Part shown: positions 34,356 to 42,716 of the stretch, piece after piece
Layout of the letters: the number at the start of each line of letters is the position of its first letter
Numbering within the stretch: position 1 is the first letter of the stretch
From: a bacterium
GTDB taxonomy: Bacteria > Patescibacteriota > Minisyncoccia > Phycocordibacterales > VMGT01
Direction: 5' to 3'
DNA length: 59,413 bases
Assembly (NCBI GenBank): GCA_030697645.1
Contig: JAUYPI010000016.1
Span: 1 to 59,413 of the forward strand
Translations under genes and position numbers: made by a program
Notes under the pieces: model-generated
Databases searched by the model: none
What the model was told of the DNA's origin: nothing
Seen by the model: the letters and a program-made list of their open reading frames with translations, nothing else

Positions 34356-34680
34356 AGTCCGTCTCGTCGTTCGGCCCCTCCATGCTTTTTGAGCCATGGG
34401 GGTCGTTTTTACCTTCGATGATCATGCGCTCTGCCTCGGCACACTGCGGGCAGAGATAGCGGCGATCGGAACTTTTGGTGAATGTGGCGCGTGTGAGCAT
34501 GCTCTCGGCGAGTGAGCGTCGTTTATACGGAGTACTGCAGCCGTCACAGAGTGCAATGCGGAATTGTTTTTGCCGCTTGTGCACGATATAGGCTACGGCA
34601 GCCCCAACGACGCCTATAAACACTAACGCTACAAGCAAAAACAGTGGCCGAAAAAAAAGTAGTTGGAGTAGCGGGTCCAT
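34354..34680 (-). CDS. Small membrane protein with zinc-ribbon-like pairs
   Basis: A 108-residue protein with one N-terminal membrane helix (LFLLVALVFIGVVGAAVAYIV), then C-x2-C (LCDGC, ~residue 45) and a second C-x2-C (LCPQC, ~77), which could form one cytoplasmic zinc ribbon. The C-terminal tail is acidic. No family name is recognised; such ribbons often mediate protein or nucleic-acid contacts. It is convergent with ychF and divergent from the DUF5671 gene. Confidence 0.6.
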   Translation of the reverse strand: MDPLLQLLFFRPLFLLVALVFIGVVGAAVAYIVHKRQKQFRIALCDGCSTPYKRRSLAESMLTRATFTKSSDRRYLCPQCAEAERMIIEGKNDPHGSKSMEGPNDETD

Positions 34681-34747
34681 CGTCTACAGCTCCTCTGTGC
34701 CATTTTTTTATCCTCTCTACGCATAATGTGTCATCTGGGCGACTTTT

Positions 34748-34776
34748 TTGCAAGTGGGATATGTACGGTGTATAAT
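34748..34776 (+). promoter_or_regulatory. Leaderless promoter of the DUF5671 gene
   Basis: TTGCAA (34748-34753), a 17-base spacer and TATAAT (34771-34776), exactly 6 bases before the ATG. Transcription would begin at the A of the start codon. Confidence 0.75.
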
Positions 34777-34782
34777 GGACGC

Positions 34783-35766
34783 ATGAAACATCGCACATCG
34801 CCCAAAGACTTTTTCCTCTATCTTGCCGCGCTCGTTGCGCTCTACACAGTGGTCGTGAGCGTGCTCAGGCTGTGGTTTGAGATTATCAACACGATATTTC
34901 CTGACCCACTCGAGTACCACTACGGATTTGCCGACGGCACGCTCCGCGCCGCGATGGCGGCGCTTATCGTCGTCTTTCCGCTCCACCTCTACCTCGCGCG
35001 CCTCTGGAATGCTCTCATGCGTCGCGAGCCAGAGAAGAGCGAGCTCTGGGTTAGGAGATGGTTCGTTTACCTCACGCTCTTTGTCGCAGGAGTCACGCTC
35101 GCCGTTGACCTCATTGTGCTTATTGATCGATTTCTCGGCGGGGAGCTTACCACGCGCTTTGTCTTCAAGGTGATTGCCGTATTCATCGCGGCAGGAGCGG
35201 TTTTCGGCTACTTTCTCTATGATCTGCGGCGCGATGTCGCGCGGCCCGATCGGCGGCTCAAGCTCTTTGCTGTCGCGGCGTCATCTGTCGTCCTTGGTTC
35301 AATTATCGGCGGATTTCTCGTAATCGGTTCGCCGAAGGAAGCGCGCGACCGGCGCTTTGATGACCAGCGGACGAGTAATCTCCAGGAGATTCAGTGGCAA
35401 GTTATTGAGCACTGGAGGCAGCGACGCTCTTTGCCCCCGGACCTTGCGGCTCTCACGGAAATTTTCGGCTATGTGCAGCCGCTTGATCCCGCAACAACCC
35501 GTCCGCCGTATGAATATCGCGTCACTGGACCGAACTCATTTGAGCTCTGCGCGATGTTTAGCTTGCCAAGCGGGAGTGCCTCGCCAAAGGGCGCCCCGTA
35601 TGCCCGCTACCCCGCTGCCCCCGAGCCGGCCTCGATCTATGTGGACCGCGTGGACGAGAAATTTTTCGTGAAAGGTTCTTCGTGGGAGCACGAGGCGGGG
35701 AGAGCATGTTTTGAGCGGGTGATTGAAATCGTAGAAAAAGCGGAGACAGACGTAAAAAAGAGGTAA
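34783..35766 (+). CDS. DUF5671 multi-pass membrane protein
   Basis: A 327-residue protein. The N-terminal ~170 residues hold four to five membrane helices in the DUF5671 pattern (SPKDFFLYLAALVALYTVVVS, FPLHLYLARLW, RRWFVYLTLFVAGVTLAVDLI). A C-terminal soluble part (~190-327) with LPPDLAAL and PPYEYRVTG resembles pilin-like or lipoprotein-type beta segments. The function is unknown. The family is frequent in CPR. The gene lies 6 bases upstream of leuS, so the two are likely co-transcribed from the leaderless promoter. Confidence 0.75.
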   Translation: MKHRTSPKDFFLYLAALVALYTVVVSVLRLWFEIINTIFPDPLEYHYGFADGTLRAAMAALIVVFPLHLYLARLWNALMRREPEKSELWVRRWFVYLTLFVAGVTLAVDLIVLIDRFLGGELTTRFVFKVIAVFIAAGAVFGYFLYDLRRDVARPDRRLKLFAVAASSVVLGSIIGGFLVIGSPKEARDRRFDDQRTSNLQEIQWQVIEHWRQRRSLPPDLAALTEIFGYVQPLDPATTRPPYEYRVTGPNSFELCAMFSLPSGSASPKGAPYARYPAAPEPASIYVDRVDEKFFVKGSSWEHEAGRACFERVIEIVEKAETDVKKR

Positions 35767-35772
35767 AGAGGA

Positions 35773-38394
35773 ATGCGTTCATATAATCACATAGCTATTG
35801 AGCCGAAGTGGCAGAAGAAATGGGGGGAAGATCGGCTGTACGAAACTCCTGGTGCTGTTTCGGGGAAAGAAAATTACTACCTCCTTACCGAATTTTCCTA
35901 CCCCTCCGGCACGCTTCACGTGGGACACTGGTACGCGTTTGCCGTGCCGGATATTTTAGCGCGAAAAAAAAGAATGGAAGGGTACAATGTGCTTTACCCG
36001 GTCGGCTTTGACGCGCTCGGGCTTCCTGCCGAGAATGCGGCGATCAAGCGCGGCATTGATCCGCGGCAGTGGACCTACGGGAACATCGCCCACATGCGCG
36101 AGCAGCTCCGCTCGATGGGTAACTCGTTCGACTGGTCGCGCGAGGTGGTGACCGCCGACCCGGAATATTACCGCTGGACACAGTGGCTTTTTCTGAAGCT
36201 ATTTGGCGCTGGGCTTGCGGAGCGAAAAAAGGCGCCAGTCAATTGGTGCCCGAGTTGCGAGACCGGTCTTGCGAATGAGCAGGTGCTCAAGCAACAGCGG
36301 ACAGCGAACGACGGACAACTAATTACGGTATCTGTATGCGAGCGATGTGAGACTCCGGTTGAACAGCGGGAGCTGGAGCAGTGGTTTTTGAAGATTACGA
36401 AATACGCGGATCGGTTGCTCGATGACCTTGCGGGGCTCGACTGGCCCGAGGAGATCAAGGAGGCGCAGCGGAATTGGATAGGGCGCTCGGAAGGAGTCGT
36501 GATTAAATTCGAAATCCGGAGCACGAAATCCGAAACAAATTCAAAATCAGAAATTCAAAATTCAAAACACGCCCCAGTTACCAGTTACCAGTTACCAGTC
36601 CCTTCCGTCGAAGTTTTTACAACGCGTCCCGACACACTCTTTGGCGCGACGTATCTCGTGCTTGCGCCGGAGCATGCATTCATATCAGAAATTAAAGATC
36701 AAAAATCAAAATTACAATTTCAAATTCAAAATGGAGAAGAAGTAGAGGCGTATATTGAACGCGCGCGAAACAAAACTGAGCTTGAACGCGTGGTGGAGCG
36801 AGGCGAAAAAACGGGCGTTGAGCTTAAGGGCATCACGGCGGTCAATCCTGCAAACGGCGAAGAAATTCCAGTGTGGATTTCTGATTATGTGCTCGCGCAC
36901 TACGGTACCGGGGCGATTATGGGCGTCCCTGGGCACGATGAGAGAGATTTTGCATTTGCACGATTACACGATCTTCCCATTAAGATGGTTGTGTGTCCGC
37001 ACTATCCGACACCGACCTGTCCGGTGCTCGACCATGCGTATACGGGAGAGGGGCACCTCGTCGGCTCTGGAGAGTTTGACGAACTGCCGAGTGGTGAGGC
37101 GCGCCGCGCGATTACCAAGCACGTCGGGGGGACCATGACCGCGACGTACCGCTTACATGATTGGCTTATTTCTCGTCAGCGGTATTGGGGCTGTCCGATA
37201 CCGATTGTCTATAATCCGGAGGGGAAGGCGCACCCGGTTCCGGAAGAACACCTGCCGTGGCTTCTGCCCGATGACGTTACAGATTTTACGCCGAAAGGGA
37301 CGTCGCCCTTGGGTACGTCGCAAGAACTTGTCGCCCGCACCGAGCGCATCTTTGGAAAAGGCTGGCGGCCGGAGATAGACACACTCGATGCGTTCGTTGA
37401 CTCATCGTGGTATTTTTTGCGCTACCTTGACCCGCATAATGATCGCGAATTTGCATCGCGGGACGAGCAGGCGCTCTGGATGCCGGTTGACCGTTACTCC
37501 GGGGGCGCGGAGCATACGACGATGCACGTTCTCTATTCGCGATTTTTTTATAAGGCAATGCACGACCTCGGGTTGGTCGCGTCGCGAGAAGCGCGAGGAG
37601 GGTCTGACCCTCCTCAACAGCCAAGGAGGGTCAGACCCTCCTTGGCTACTTCAGAACCGTACGCGGTACGGATGAACCGCGGTCTCGTGCTCGGCACCGA
37701 CGGCAGGAAGATGAGTAAGCGTTGGGGCAACGTAATAGATCCGGATGCGGAGGTCGCGCGGGTTGGAGCGGATGCGGTGCGAATGTATCTTGCGTTTATC
37801 GGCCCGTACAACGAGGCGGGGCATTACCCGTGGCAGACGGGGGGACTTATCGGAATGAGAAGGTTTCTTGAGAAGGTGTGGAAACTAAAATCAAAAATCA
37901 AAAATCAAAAATCAAAATTACAACTCAAAAGTGAAAATGTTCGTCAACTCATCCACAAAACTATTCGGAAAGTTGGCGATGATATCGAGGCGTTTAAGTT
38001 CAATACCGCGCTCAGCGCATTGATGATATTGGTCAACGCGTTTGAGAAAGAGGAGGAGGTCGGGCGAGAGCACTACGAGACGCTGCTCGTGCTCCTCGCG
38101 CCGTTTGCGCCGCACCTCGCGGAGGAGCTCTGGGAGAGCATGGACCAGAGGGGCTCGATCCATAGTGAGCCGTGGCCTACTTACGACCGCCAACTGCTTG
38201 GGGTCGAGCAGCGCATCGTGGTACAGGTTGACGGCAAAGTGCGCGCGACGTTCGAGAGCGTCGAGGATCTCGACGAGGCGGCGATTGTTGCCCGCGCGCA
38301 GGTGCTCCCAGCCCTCGAAAAGTACCTTGCGGGTAGGAAAATCCGGCGTACTATCTATATCTCCGGCCGTCTGCTTAATATCGTGCTCGAGTGA
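35773..38394 (+). CDS. leuS: Leucyl-tRNA synthetase with repeat-derived inserts
   Basis: An 873-residue class Ia synthetase charging tRNA-Leu. HIGH-type motif TLHVGHW (~residue 46), a zinc-knuckle region CPSCETGLANEQV, CP1 editing domain (~220-420, with the TRPDT-x-G motif), KMSKR (~646) and the C-terminal anticodon domain. Four unusual inserts keep the frame: residues ~247-277 (SETNSKSEIQNSK, PVTSYQLPV), ~306-321 (IKDQKSKLQFQIQN), ~608-624 (GGSDPPQQPRRVRPSLA, from a palindrome) and ~705-718 (SKIKNQKSKLQ). An SD-like AAAGAGGA precedes the ATG. Confidence 0.95.
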   Translation: MRSYNHIAIEPKWQKKWGEDRLYETPGAVSGKENYYLLTEFSYPSGTLHVGHWYAFAVPDILARKKRMEGYNVLYPVGFDALGLPAENAAIKRGIDPRQWTYGNIAHMREQLRSMGNSFDWSREVVTADPEYYRWTQWLFLKLFGAGLAERKKAPVNWCPSCETGLANEQVLKQQRTANDGQLITVSVCERCETPVEQRELEQWFLKITKYADRLLDDLAGLDWPEEIKEAQRNWIGRSEGVVIKFEIRSTKSETNSKSEIQNSKHAPVTSYQLPVPSVEVFTTRPDTLFGATYLVLAPEHAFISEIKDQKSKLQFQIQNGEEVEAYIERARNKTELERVVERGEKTGVELKGITAVNPANGEEIPVWISDYVLAHYGTGAIMGVPGHDERDFAFARLHDLPIKMVVCPHYPTPTCPVLDHAYTGEGHLVGSGEFDELPSGEARRAITKHVGGTMTATYRLHDWLISRQRYWGCPIPIVYNPEGKAHPVPEEHLPWLLPDDVTDFTPKGTSPLGTSQELVARTERIFGKGWRPEIDTLDAFVDSSWYFLRYLDPHNDREFASRDEQALWMPVDRYSGGAEHTTMHVLYSRFFYKAMHDLGLVASREARGGSDPPQQPRRVRPSLATSEPYAVRMNRGLVLGTDGRKMSKRWGNVIDPDAEVARVGADAVRMYLAFIGPYNEAGHYPWQTGGLIGMRRFLEKVWKLKSKIKNQKSKLQLKSENVRQLIHKTIRKVGDDIEAFKFNTALSALMILVNAFEKEEEVGREHYETLLVLLAPFAPHLAEELWESMDQRGSIHSEPWPTYDRQLLGVEQRIVVQVDGKVRATFESVEDLDEAAIVARAQVLPALEKYLAGRKIRRTIYISGRLLNIVLE
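36512..36602. repeat. heptamer arrays inside leuS (editing domain)
   Basis: CGAAATC CGGAGCA CGAAATC CG..., then AATTCAA units, then AGTTACC three times. All lie in the stop-free orientation. Confidence 0.9.
36688..36733. repeat. heptamer array inside leuS
   Basis: AGAAATT AAAGATC AAAAATC and further units to TCAAAAT, in 7-base steps. Confidence 0.8.
37596..37642. repeat. 19-bp perfect inverted repeat inside leuS
   Basis: AGGAGGGTCTGACCCTCCT and its exact complement, 9 bases apart. Each arm is itself almost palindromic. It lies just before the KMSKS region. Confidence 0.9.
37887..37925. repeat. heptamer array inside leuS (ATCAAAA)
   Basis: Four tandem ATCAAAA units code I-K-N-Q-K-S-K. Confidence 0.9.
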
Positions 38395-38402
38395 CGCGTC
38401 GT

Positions 38403-38448
38403 CTGTCCGGCACGTCTCTACTTTCCACTTTCTACTCTCCACCTTCTC
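38403..38448. repeat. heptamer half-array (CTACTTT)
   Basis: CTACTTT CCACTTT CTACTCT CCACCTT directly after leuS. The opposite arm is not obvious. Confidence 0.8.
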
Positions 38449-38519
38449 GCATGTTTGACTTGCAAGGACAAGAATGGTAGTGTAGGGTATATATTGTGGG
38501 CAATGGTCAAGCAAACACA

Positions 38520-38681
38520 TGCCGAATTTCCAAGCTCCAGATGCACAATTTCCAAGCAATTTCCAAATCTCAAAGCTCTAATTTCCAAACCTGAACGTTT
38601 TCCGAGTTTGAGATTTGAAAATTTGGAAATTGAGATTTGCTTGGAAATTGGTTACTTGGAAATTGGAAATTTATTCGTGGT
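38520..38681. repeat. heptamer inverted array (AATTTCC type) before the HARE-HTH gene
   Basis: Left arm CAATTTCCAAGCAATTTCC..., core CTGAACGTTTTCCGAG, right arm GGAAATT/GGTTACTT units, ending next to the ATG at 38682. Confidence 0.85.
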
Positions 38682-39728
38682 ATGCTTCAAAAACAAACTA
38701 TAAAACTTGGCTTTCGTCCCGCAGCGGTGGGCCGCCGGATGCTTGAGGTGCTTCCGGAGCGCTCGCGCGATGTTCTGGTAAGCCGTTTCGGGCTTGCGGA
38801 AAACCCCGAGCGCATGACGCTCGAGGCGATTGGCGATGTCTACGATGTCACGCGCGAGCGTATCCGCCAGATCGAGAACCACGCGATCGCTCTGGTGCGC
38901 AAGTCGGATGCGCTCCGGCGTGAGGGCGTCGTGTTTGATGAGCTCCACAAAACGATTGACGAGCTCGGCGGCCTCGTCGCCGAGCGCGAGCTCCTTCCGC
39001 TCCTCGGCCGGGACGAGAGTGCGCGCAATCACATCCATTTTCTCCTCGTGCTCGGTGATCCGTTCGTGAAGCTCAAGGAAGACGATGAATTCCACCATCG
39101 CTGGCACGTCAGCACAGCGCGGGCAGAGGCGGTCGAGACAGCGCTCCGTGCCTTGGCCGAGCGGCTAGAGAGAAGCGACCTCGTATCAGACTCAGAGCTC
39201 GTTAGTATGTTTCTCGAGGAGCTCCGTAGCGCCTCAGTGCTCGAGCCGCGGGAGGATGTCGCGCGCCGGTACCTCGGCGTCTCAAAGATGATCGGCCGCA
39301 ATCCCCTCGGCGAATGGGGCCACGCGCGCTCGAGCGGTGTGCGCGTGAAGGGCGTGCGCGACTTTGCCTATCTGGCGATCCGCCGGCATGGTTCCCCCAT
39401 GCACTTTACGGAAGTTGCGCGGGAGATCACGCGGCTCTTCGGCCGCGCGGCGCACGAGGCGACGTGCCACAATGAGCTCATCAAAGATTCGCGGTTCGTG
39501 CTTGTCGGCCGCGGGCTCTACGCACTCTCCGAGTGGGGCTACGCTGGCGGCGTCGTACGCGACGTGATTCGCGCGGTGATTGAGCGCTACGGCCCCCTGC
39601 CGCGCGCTGAGCTTGTCGAGAAGGTGCTGAAGGAACGTTACGTGAAAGAGAACACCGTCGTCGTCAACCTCGAAAACCCGAAGTACTTCAAGAAGAGTGC
39701 GGAGGGGATGTACACATTCGTTTCGTAA
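38682..39728 (+). CDS. Sigma-region-4-like plus HARE-HTH DNA-binding protein
   Basis: A 348-residue protein. The first ~75 residues resemble sigma factor region 4 (SRDVLVSRFGL, LEAIGDVYDVTRERIRQIENHAI), the helix-turn-helix that reads the -35 box. The rest is charged, and the last ~90 residues (MHFTEVAREITRLF ... NELIKDSRFVLVGRGLYAL ... ENPKYFKKSAEGMYTF) match the HARE-HTH fold of RNA polymerase delta and related proteins. It has no regions 1-3, so it is not a full sigma factor; it probably contacts polymerase or promoter DNA. With leaderless promoters common here, it is a candidate initiation regulator. Confidence 0.75.
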   Translation: MLQKQTIKLGFRPAAVGRRMLEVLPERSRDVLVSRFGLAENPERMTLEAIGDVYDVTRERIRQIENHAIALVRKSDALRREGVVFDELHKTIDELGGLVAERELLPLLGRDESARNHIHFLLVLGDPFVKLKEDDEFHHRWHVSTARAEAVETALRALAERLERSDLVSDSELVSMFLEELRSASVLEPREDVARRYLGVSKMIGRNPLGEWGHARSSGVRVKGVRDFAYLAIRRHGSPMHFTEVAREITRLFGRAAHEATCHNELIKDSRFVLVGRGLYALSEWGYAGGVVRDVIRAVIERYGPLPRAELVEKVLKERYVKENTVVVNLENPKYFKKSAEGMYTFVS

Positions 39729-39788
39729 AAGTGATGAGAAAGTGTGCGCCGCTCTTTTGGTCTTCGGTGCTGTGTAGTCGTGCGTGGT

Positions 39789-39915
39789 TCGAATTTTCAA
39801 TTTTCAATTTTCAATTTTCAGTGAATTTCCAATGATTCAATGACGGGCGGCGTCGTGTTTGAAAATTTGGTAATTGAAAATTGATTGAAAATTGAGCATT
39901 GAAAATTTGGTACGC
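39789..39915. repeat. heptamer inverted array (AATTTTC type)
   Basis: AATTTTC repeated four times, core GGGCGGCGTCGTGTTTG, inverse arm GAAAATT/GATTGAAAA, then GGTACGCTGTG. Confidence 0.9.
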
Positions 39916-39982
39916 TGTGTGAGGCTCACGGCTATGTCGCATTTTGAAAGCGCCCACGTTCAGGACATTTTTTGTTCTTTCT

Positions 39983-41248
39983 ATGCTCCAGCAACCCAAC
40001 CTCTTCGCCGTCTTCCAGAATGAGATCGTCGCGAAGATGCTCGACATCTTGTTCGTCGCGGCGCCGATCTGGCTGCCGATTCTCCTCTTTGCCATCTTCT
40101 GGCGCCTGTGGACGGTCTATACGTTCATCTGGGCCGAGCACAAGCAAGGACATACACTCCTTGAAATCAGGCTCCCCCGCGAGGTCTCACGGACCCCGCT
40201 TGCGATGGAGATCATACTCTCGACGCTCCATATAACCTCAGGGGAGAGCACGTTCATCGAGCGCTACTGGCTTGGCAAGCGGCGTCCGTGGTTTTCGCTC
40301 GAGATCGCCTCGATCAGGGGTGAGCTGCATTTCTTCATCTGGACGCGTACTTTTTTCAAGCCGATTGTCGAGAACGCAGTTTATGCGCAGTACCCGGAGG
40401 TGGAGATCTACGAGGTCGAGGATTATGCCTCCGAGCTGCGCTACGACCCCGAGACGATCTCTGCATGGGGCATTGAGTTCATGTTCACGAAGCCGGATCC
40501 GTATCCGATAAAAACATATGTTGACTATGCGCTCGACAAGCGCGGCGAGAAGGAAGAGTTCAAAAGCGACCCTATTACCGCGCTACTTGAGTACTGTGGC
40601 TCTTGCGAGCAGAGCGGGCAAATTTGGATTCAAATTTTGATTCAGTCGCACAGGAGAGACAAGCCGCAGGTAGGGACGCTCTTCGGAAAAACGACGTGGA
40701 AACAGGAGGCAGAAGCGCTTGCGGACAAAATTTTGCGGCGTGATCCGAAGACGAAGATCCCGATTACAAGGATCAAGGTTGGAGAGTTCGCGTTCCCCGG
40801 CTCGCCGATCCTCACCGATGCCGAGAAGCATGTGGCAGAGTCGATCCTGCGCAGTGTCGACAAGCTTGCGTTTAATGTCGGTATCCGCGGCATCTATATA
40901 GACAAGACGGAATCATTCAAACCAGTTTATATCCTGGGGCTTATCGGCTGCCTCAAACAGTTCAATACGGTCGAACTCAACGGTTTTGCGCCGGCGCTCC
41001 GCTGGGGCTATGGGTTCACCTACCCGTGGGAATTCGAGAAGCTTCGCTTGCCGCGTCATATGCGCAGATTGATCCGCTATTACCGCGAGCGCGCCTATTT
41101 TCATTCGCCCTATCGTCAGCGGCCGCTCGTCATGACGACCGAGGAGCTTGCGACTCTCTACCACTTCCCGGGCGGCGTTGCGATGACGCCGACTTTGGGA
41201 CGTGTGATGTCGCGTAAGGCCGAGCCGCCGGGGAACCTACCGACCTAA
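39983..41248 (+). CDS. Conserved membrane protein of unknown function
   Basis: A 421-residue protein with one N-terminal membrane helix (LDILFVAAPIWLPILLFAIFWRLW) and a large soluble domain. It has no recognised catalytic motif. Notable: ITSGESTFIERYWLGKRRPWFSLE, FAFPGSPILTDAEK and a C-terminal SRKAEPPGNLPT. Similar proteins in CPR genomes sit near conjugation or T4SS-like ATPases from memory, but no such ATPase is present here, so this is only a hint. The ATG at 39983 is preferred; a longer frame starts at 39944. Confidence 0.6.
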   Translation: MLQQPNLFAVFQNEIVAKMLDILFVAAPIWLPILLFAIFWRLWTVYTFIWAEHKQGHTLLEIRLPREVSRTPLAMEIILSTLHITSGESTFIERYWLGKRRPWFSLEIASIRGELHFFIWTRTFFKPIVENAVYAQYPEVEIYEVEDYASELRYDPETISAWGIEFMFTKPDPYPIKTYVDYALDKRGEKEEFKSDPITALLEYCGSCEQSGQIWIQILIQSHRRDKPQVGTLFGKTTWKQEAEALADKILRRDPKTKIPITRIKVGEFAFPGSPILTDAEKHVAESILRSVDKLAFNVGIRGIYIDKTESFKPVYILGLIGCLKQFNTVELNGFAPALRWGYGFTYPWEFEKLRLPRHMRRLIRYYRERAYFHSPYRQRPLVMTTEELATLYHFPGGVAMTPTLGRVMSRKAEPPGNLPT

Positions 41249-41269
41249 TGCATCTGTATCTTGTATTTG

Positions 41270-41491
41270 GCATACAGAAGATTGAAATTGAAATGAACAT
41301 AGGAATTACGCGTCTGTCATGTTTTTCTGTCCAACATCCGATGTCCCCCATCGTGCGAAAATTCCAAGCTCCAAAAAACAAGCTCCAAACAAATCACAAT
41401 ACTCAAAATCAAATTTCCAAACACGGACTGCGGCGTGTTTGTGATTTGAGATTTGAATCATTGGAATTTGTTTGGAATTCGATCTATCCGT
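41270..41491. repeat. ~220-bp palindromic element, long form, before mltG
   Basis: It contains CATCCGATGTCCCCC, AAGCTCCAAAAAACAAGCTCC, the core CACGGACTGCGGCGTG and the inverse heptamers, matching 15020-15272 and 46385-46618. The outer right arm is shortened. It ends at the ATG of 41492. Confidence 0.85.
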
Positions 41492-42502
41492 ATGTTTCGA
41501 CTTGAAATGTTTCTCCGCTTCCTAAGGCGTATAACCCCTCGCACGCTCCGCTGGCTTTGGCGTGATCCGCCGCATTTTGCTGCCACGGCAGCGGTGCTGC
41601 TCTCACTCGTCGGGTATCTTTTTTTTGTCCGGGCACCTGCACACTTTCCCGTGGGGTCGATCGTGATGATCCCGAAGGGCCTCACGCTTCATGAGGCGGG
41701 AGTGGTGCTCGAGAATGCGCAGGTCATTCGTTCGCCGCTCCTCCTGCGCCTCGTCCTCGCGCTCTCGGGGAGTGAGCGCGCGGTGATAGCAGGAGATTAC
41801 TTTTTTAGCATGCGAAGCAATATCTTCGGCATTGCACGGCGTATCAGAGGCGGCGAATACGGACTTGCTCCGGGACGCGTGCTGGTACAGGAAGGCGCGA
41901 CGCGCTCCGAGATCGCCGAGATTCTTGCCGCCAAATTTGGGCGCTTCGACCCCACGCGATTCATCGAAATTACCCTAGGCGCGGAGGGCTACTTGTTTCC
42001 GGACACGTACTTTTTTCTTCCGACCGTGAGCGCGGAGGAGGTGGCGCGAGTGATGCGCGAGCAGTTTGATGCGCGTATCGCTTCTCTTGCACCGGAGATT
42101 GAGGCGTTCGGCAGGCCGCTTGCGGACATTATCACCATGGCATCGCTCATTGAGAAAGAAGCGCACGATCTTGAAACCATGCGCCGCATCGCAAGCGTTC
42201 TGTGGAATCGGATGGAGGTGGGCATGCCGCTTCAGGTGGACGCAGCGTTTCTCTATATTAACGGCAAAAATACGTTCGAGCTTACCCACGACGACCTCGC
42301 CACCACGTCGCCCTATAACACCTACAAGCACATCGGCCTTCCCCCGGGGCCGATTGCAAGCCCGGGACTCGGGGCCATTGAGGCTGCCGTGACGCCAGTT
42401 GAGACCGACTATCTTTTTTACCTTTCAGATCGCTCGGGGCACACCTACTTCGCCCGCACCTTCGACGAGCACAAAGTGAACAGACGGTTGTACCTTGATT
42501 AA
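41492..42502 (+). CDS. mltG: Endolytic murein transglycosylase MltG
   Basis: A 336-residue protein with one N-terminal membrane helix (AATAAVLLSLVGYLFFV), a LysM-like small domain (VPKG-type VMIPKGLTLHEAG), and the YceG/MltG fold with the catalytic Glu in EGYLFPDTYFF (~165) and MASLIEKEA (~213). It cuts nascent glycan strands and sets their length. It agrees with this cell having a peptidoglycan wall (mreBCD and dapF are also in the window). A shared ~85-bp repeat follows its stop. Confidence 0.93.
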   Translation: MFRLEMFLRFLRRITPRTLRWLWRDPPHFAATAAVLLSLVGYLFFVRAPAHFPVGSIVMIPKGLTLHEAGVVLENAQVIRSPLLLRLVLALSGSERAVIAGDYFFSMRSNIFGIARRIRGGEYGLAPGRVLVQEGATRSEIAEILAAKFGRFDPTRFIEITLGAEGYLFPDTYFFLPTVSAEEVARVMREQFDARIASLAPEIEAFGRPLADIITMASLIEKEAHDLETMRRIASVLWNRMEVGMPLQVDAAFLYINGKNTFELTHDDLATTSPYNTYKHIGLPPGPIASPGLGAIEAAVTPVETDYLFYLSDRSGHTYFARTFDEHKVNRRLYLD

Positions 42503-42503
42503 A

Positions 42504-42588
42504 TTAGGCCCCGTCCATAAATAGTTCCCCTACTATCGTGCTGCATAGCATGGCCTGATGCAGCTTGGCGTGGAATGAGCGAATCCGA
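42504..42588. repeat. ~85-bp repeat, copy 1, after mltG
   Basis: It begins TTAGGCCCCGTCCATAAATA and continues with CCTGATGCAGCTTGGCG and GGAATGAGCGAATCCGA. It is close to 90% identical by eye to 59271-59356. Confidence 0.9.
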
Positions 42589-42716
42589 AACCCGATTGGG
42601 ATACAATAATGACGAGTACAGATACTTTCACACCGTAATGCATGGTTGCGTAAGGTGAGTGAGTAATTATAGAATTTATAACTGTATAGACGCGTGAGGT
42701 ATTGTGTGCACGGCGC

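Noticed and set aside
36512-36602. Tandem repeats as a possible CRISPR array
   Set aside because: Units are 7 bases and contiguous, without 25-40-base repeats or unique spacers, and no cas genes are present.
36512-37925. Intein or intron in leuS
   Set aside because: Inserts are short, low-complexity and lack splicing blocks or intron structure.
42504-42600. tRNA or tmRNA in the mltG downstream repeat
   Set aside because: GCGAATCCG resembles a T loop, but no cloverleaf or anticodon arm can be drawn.
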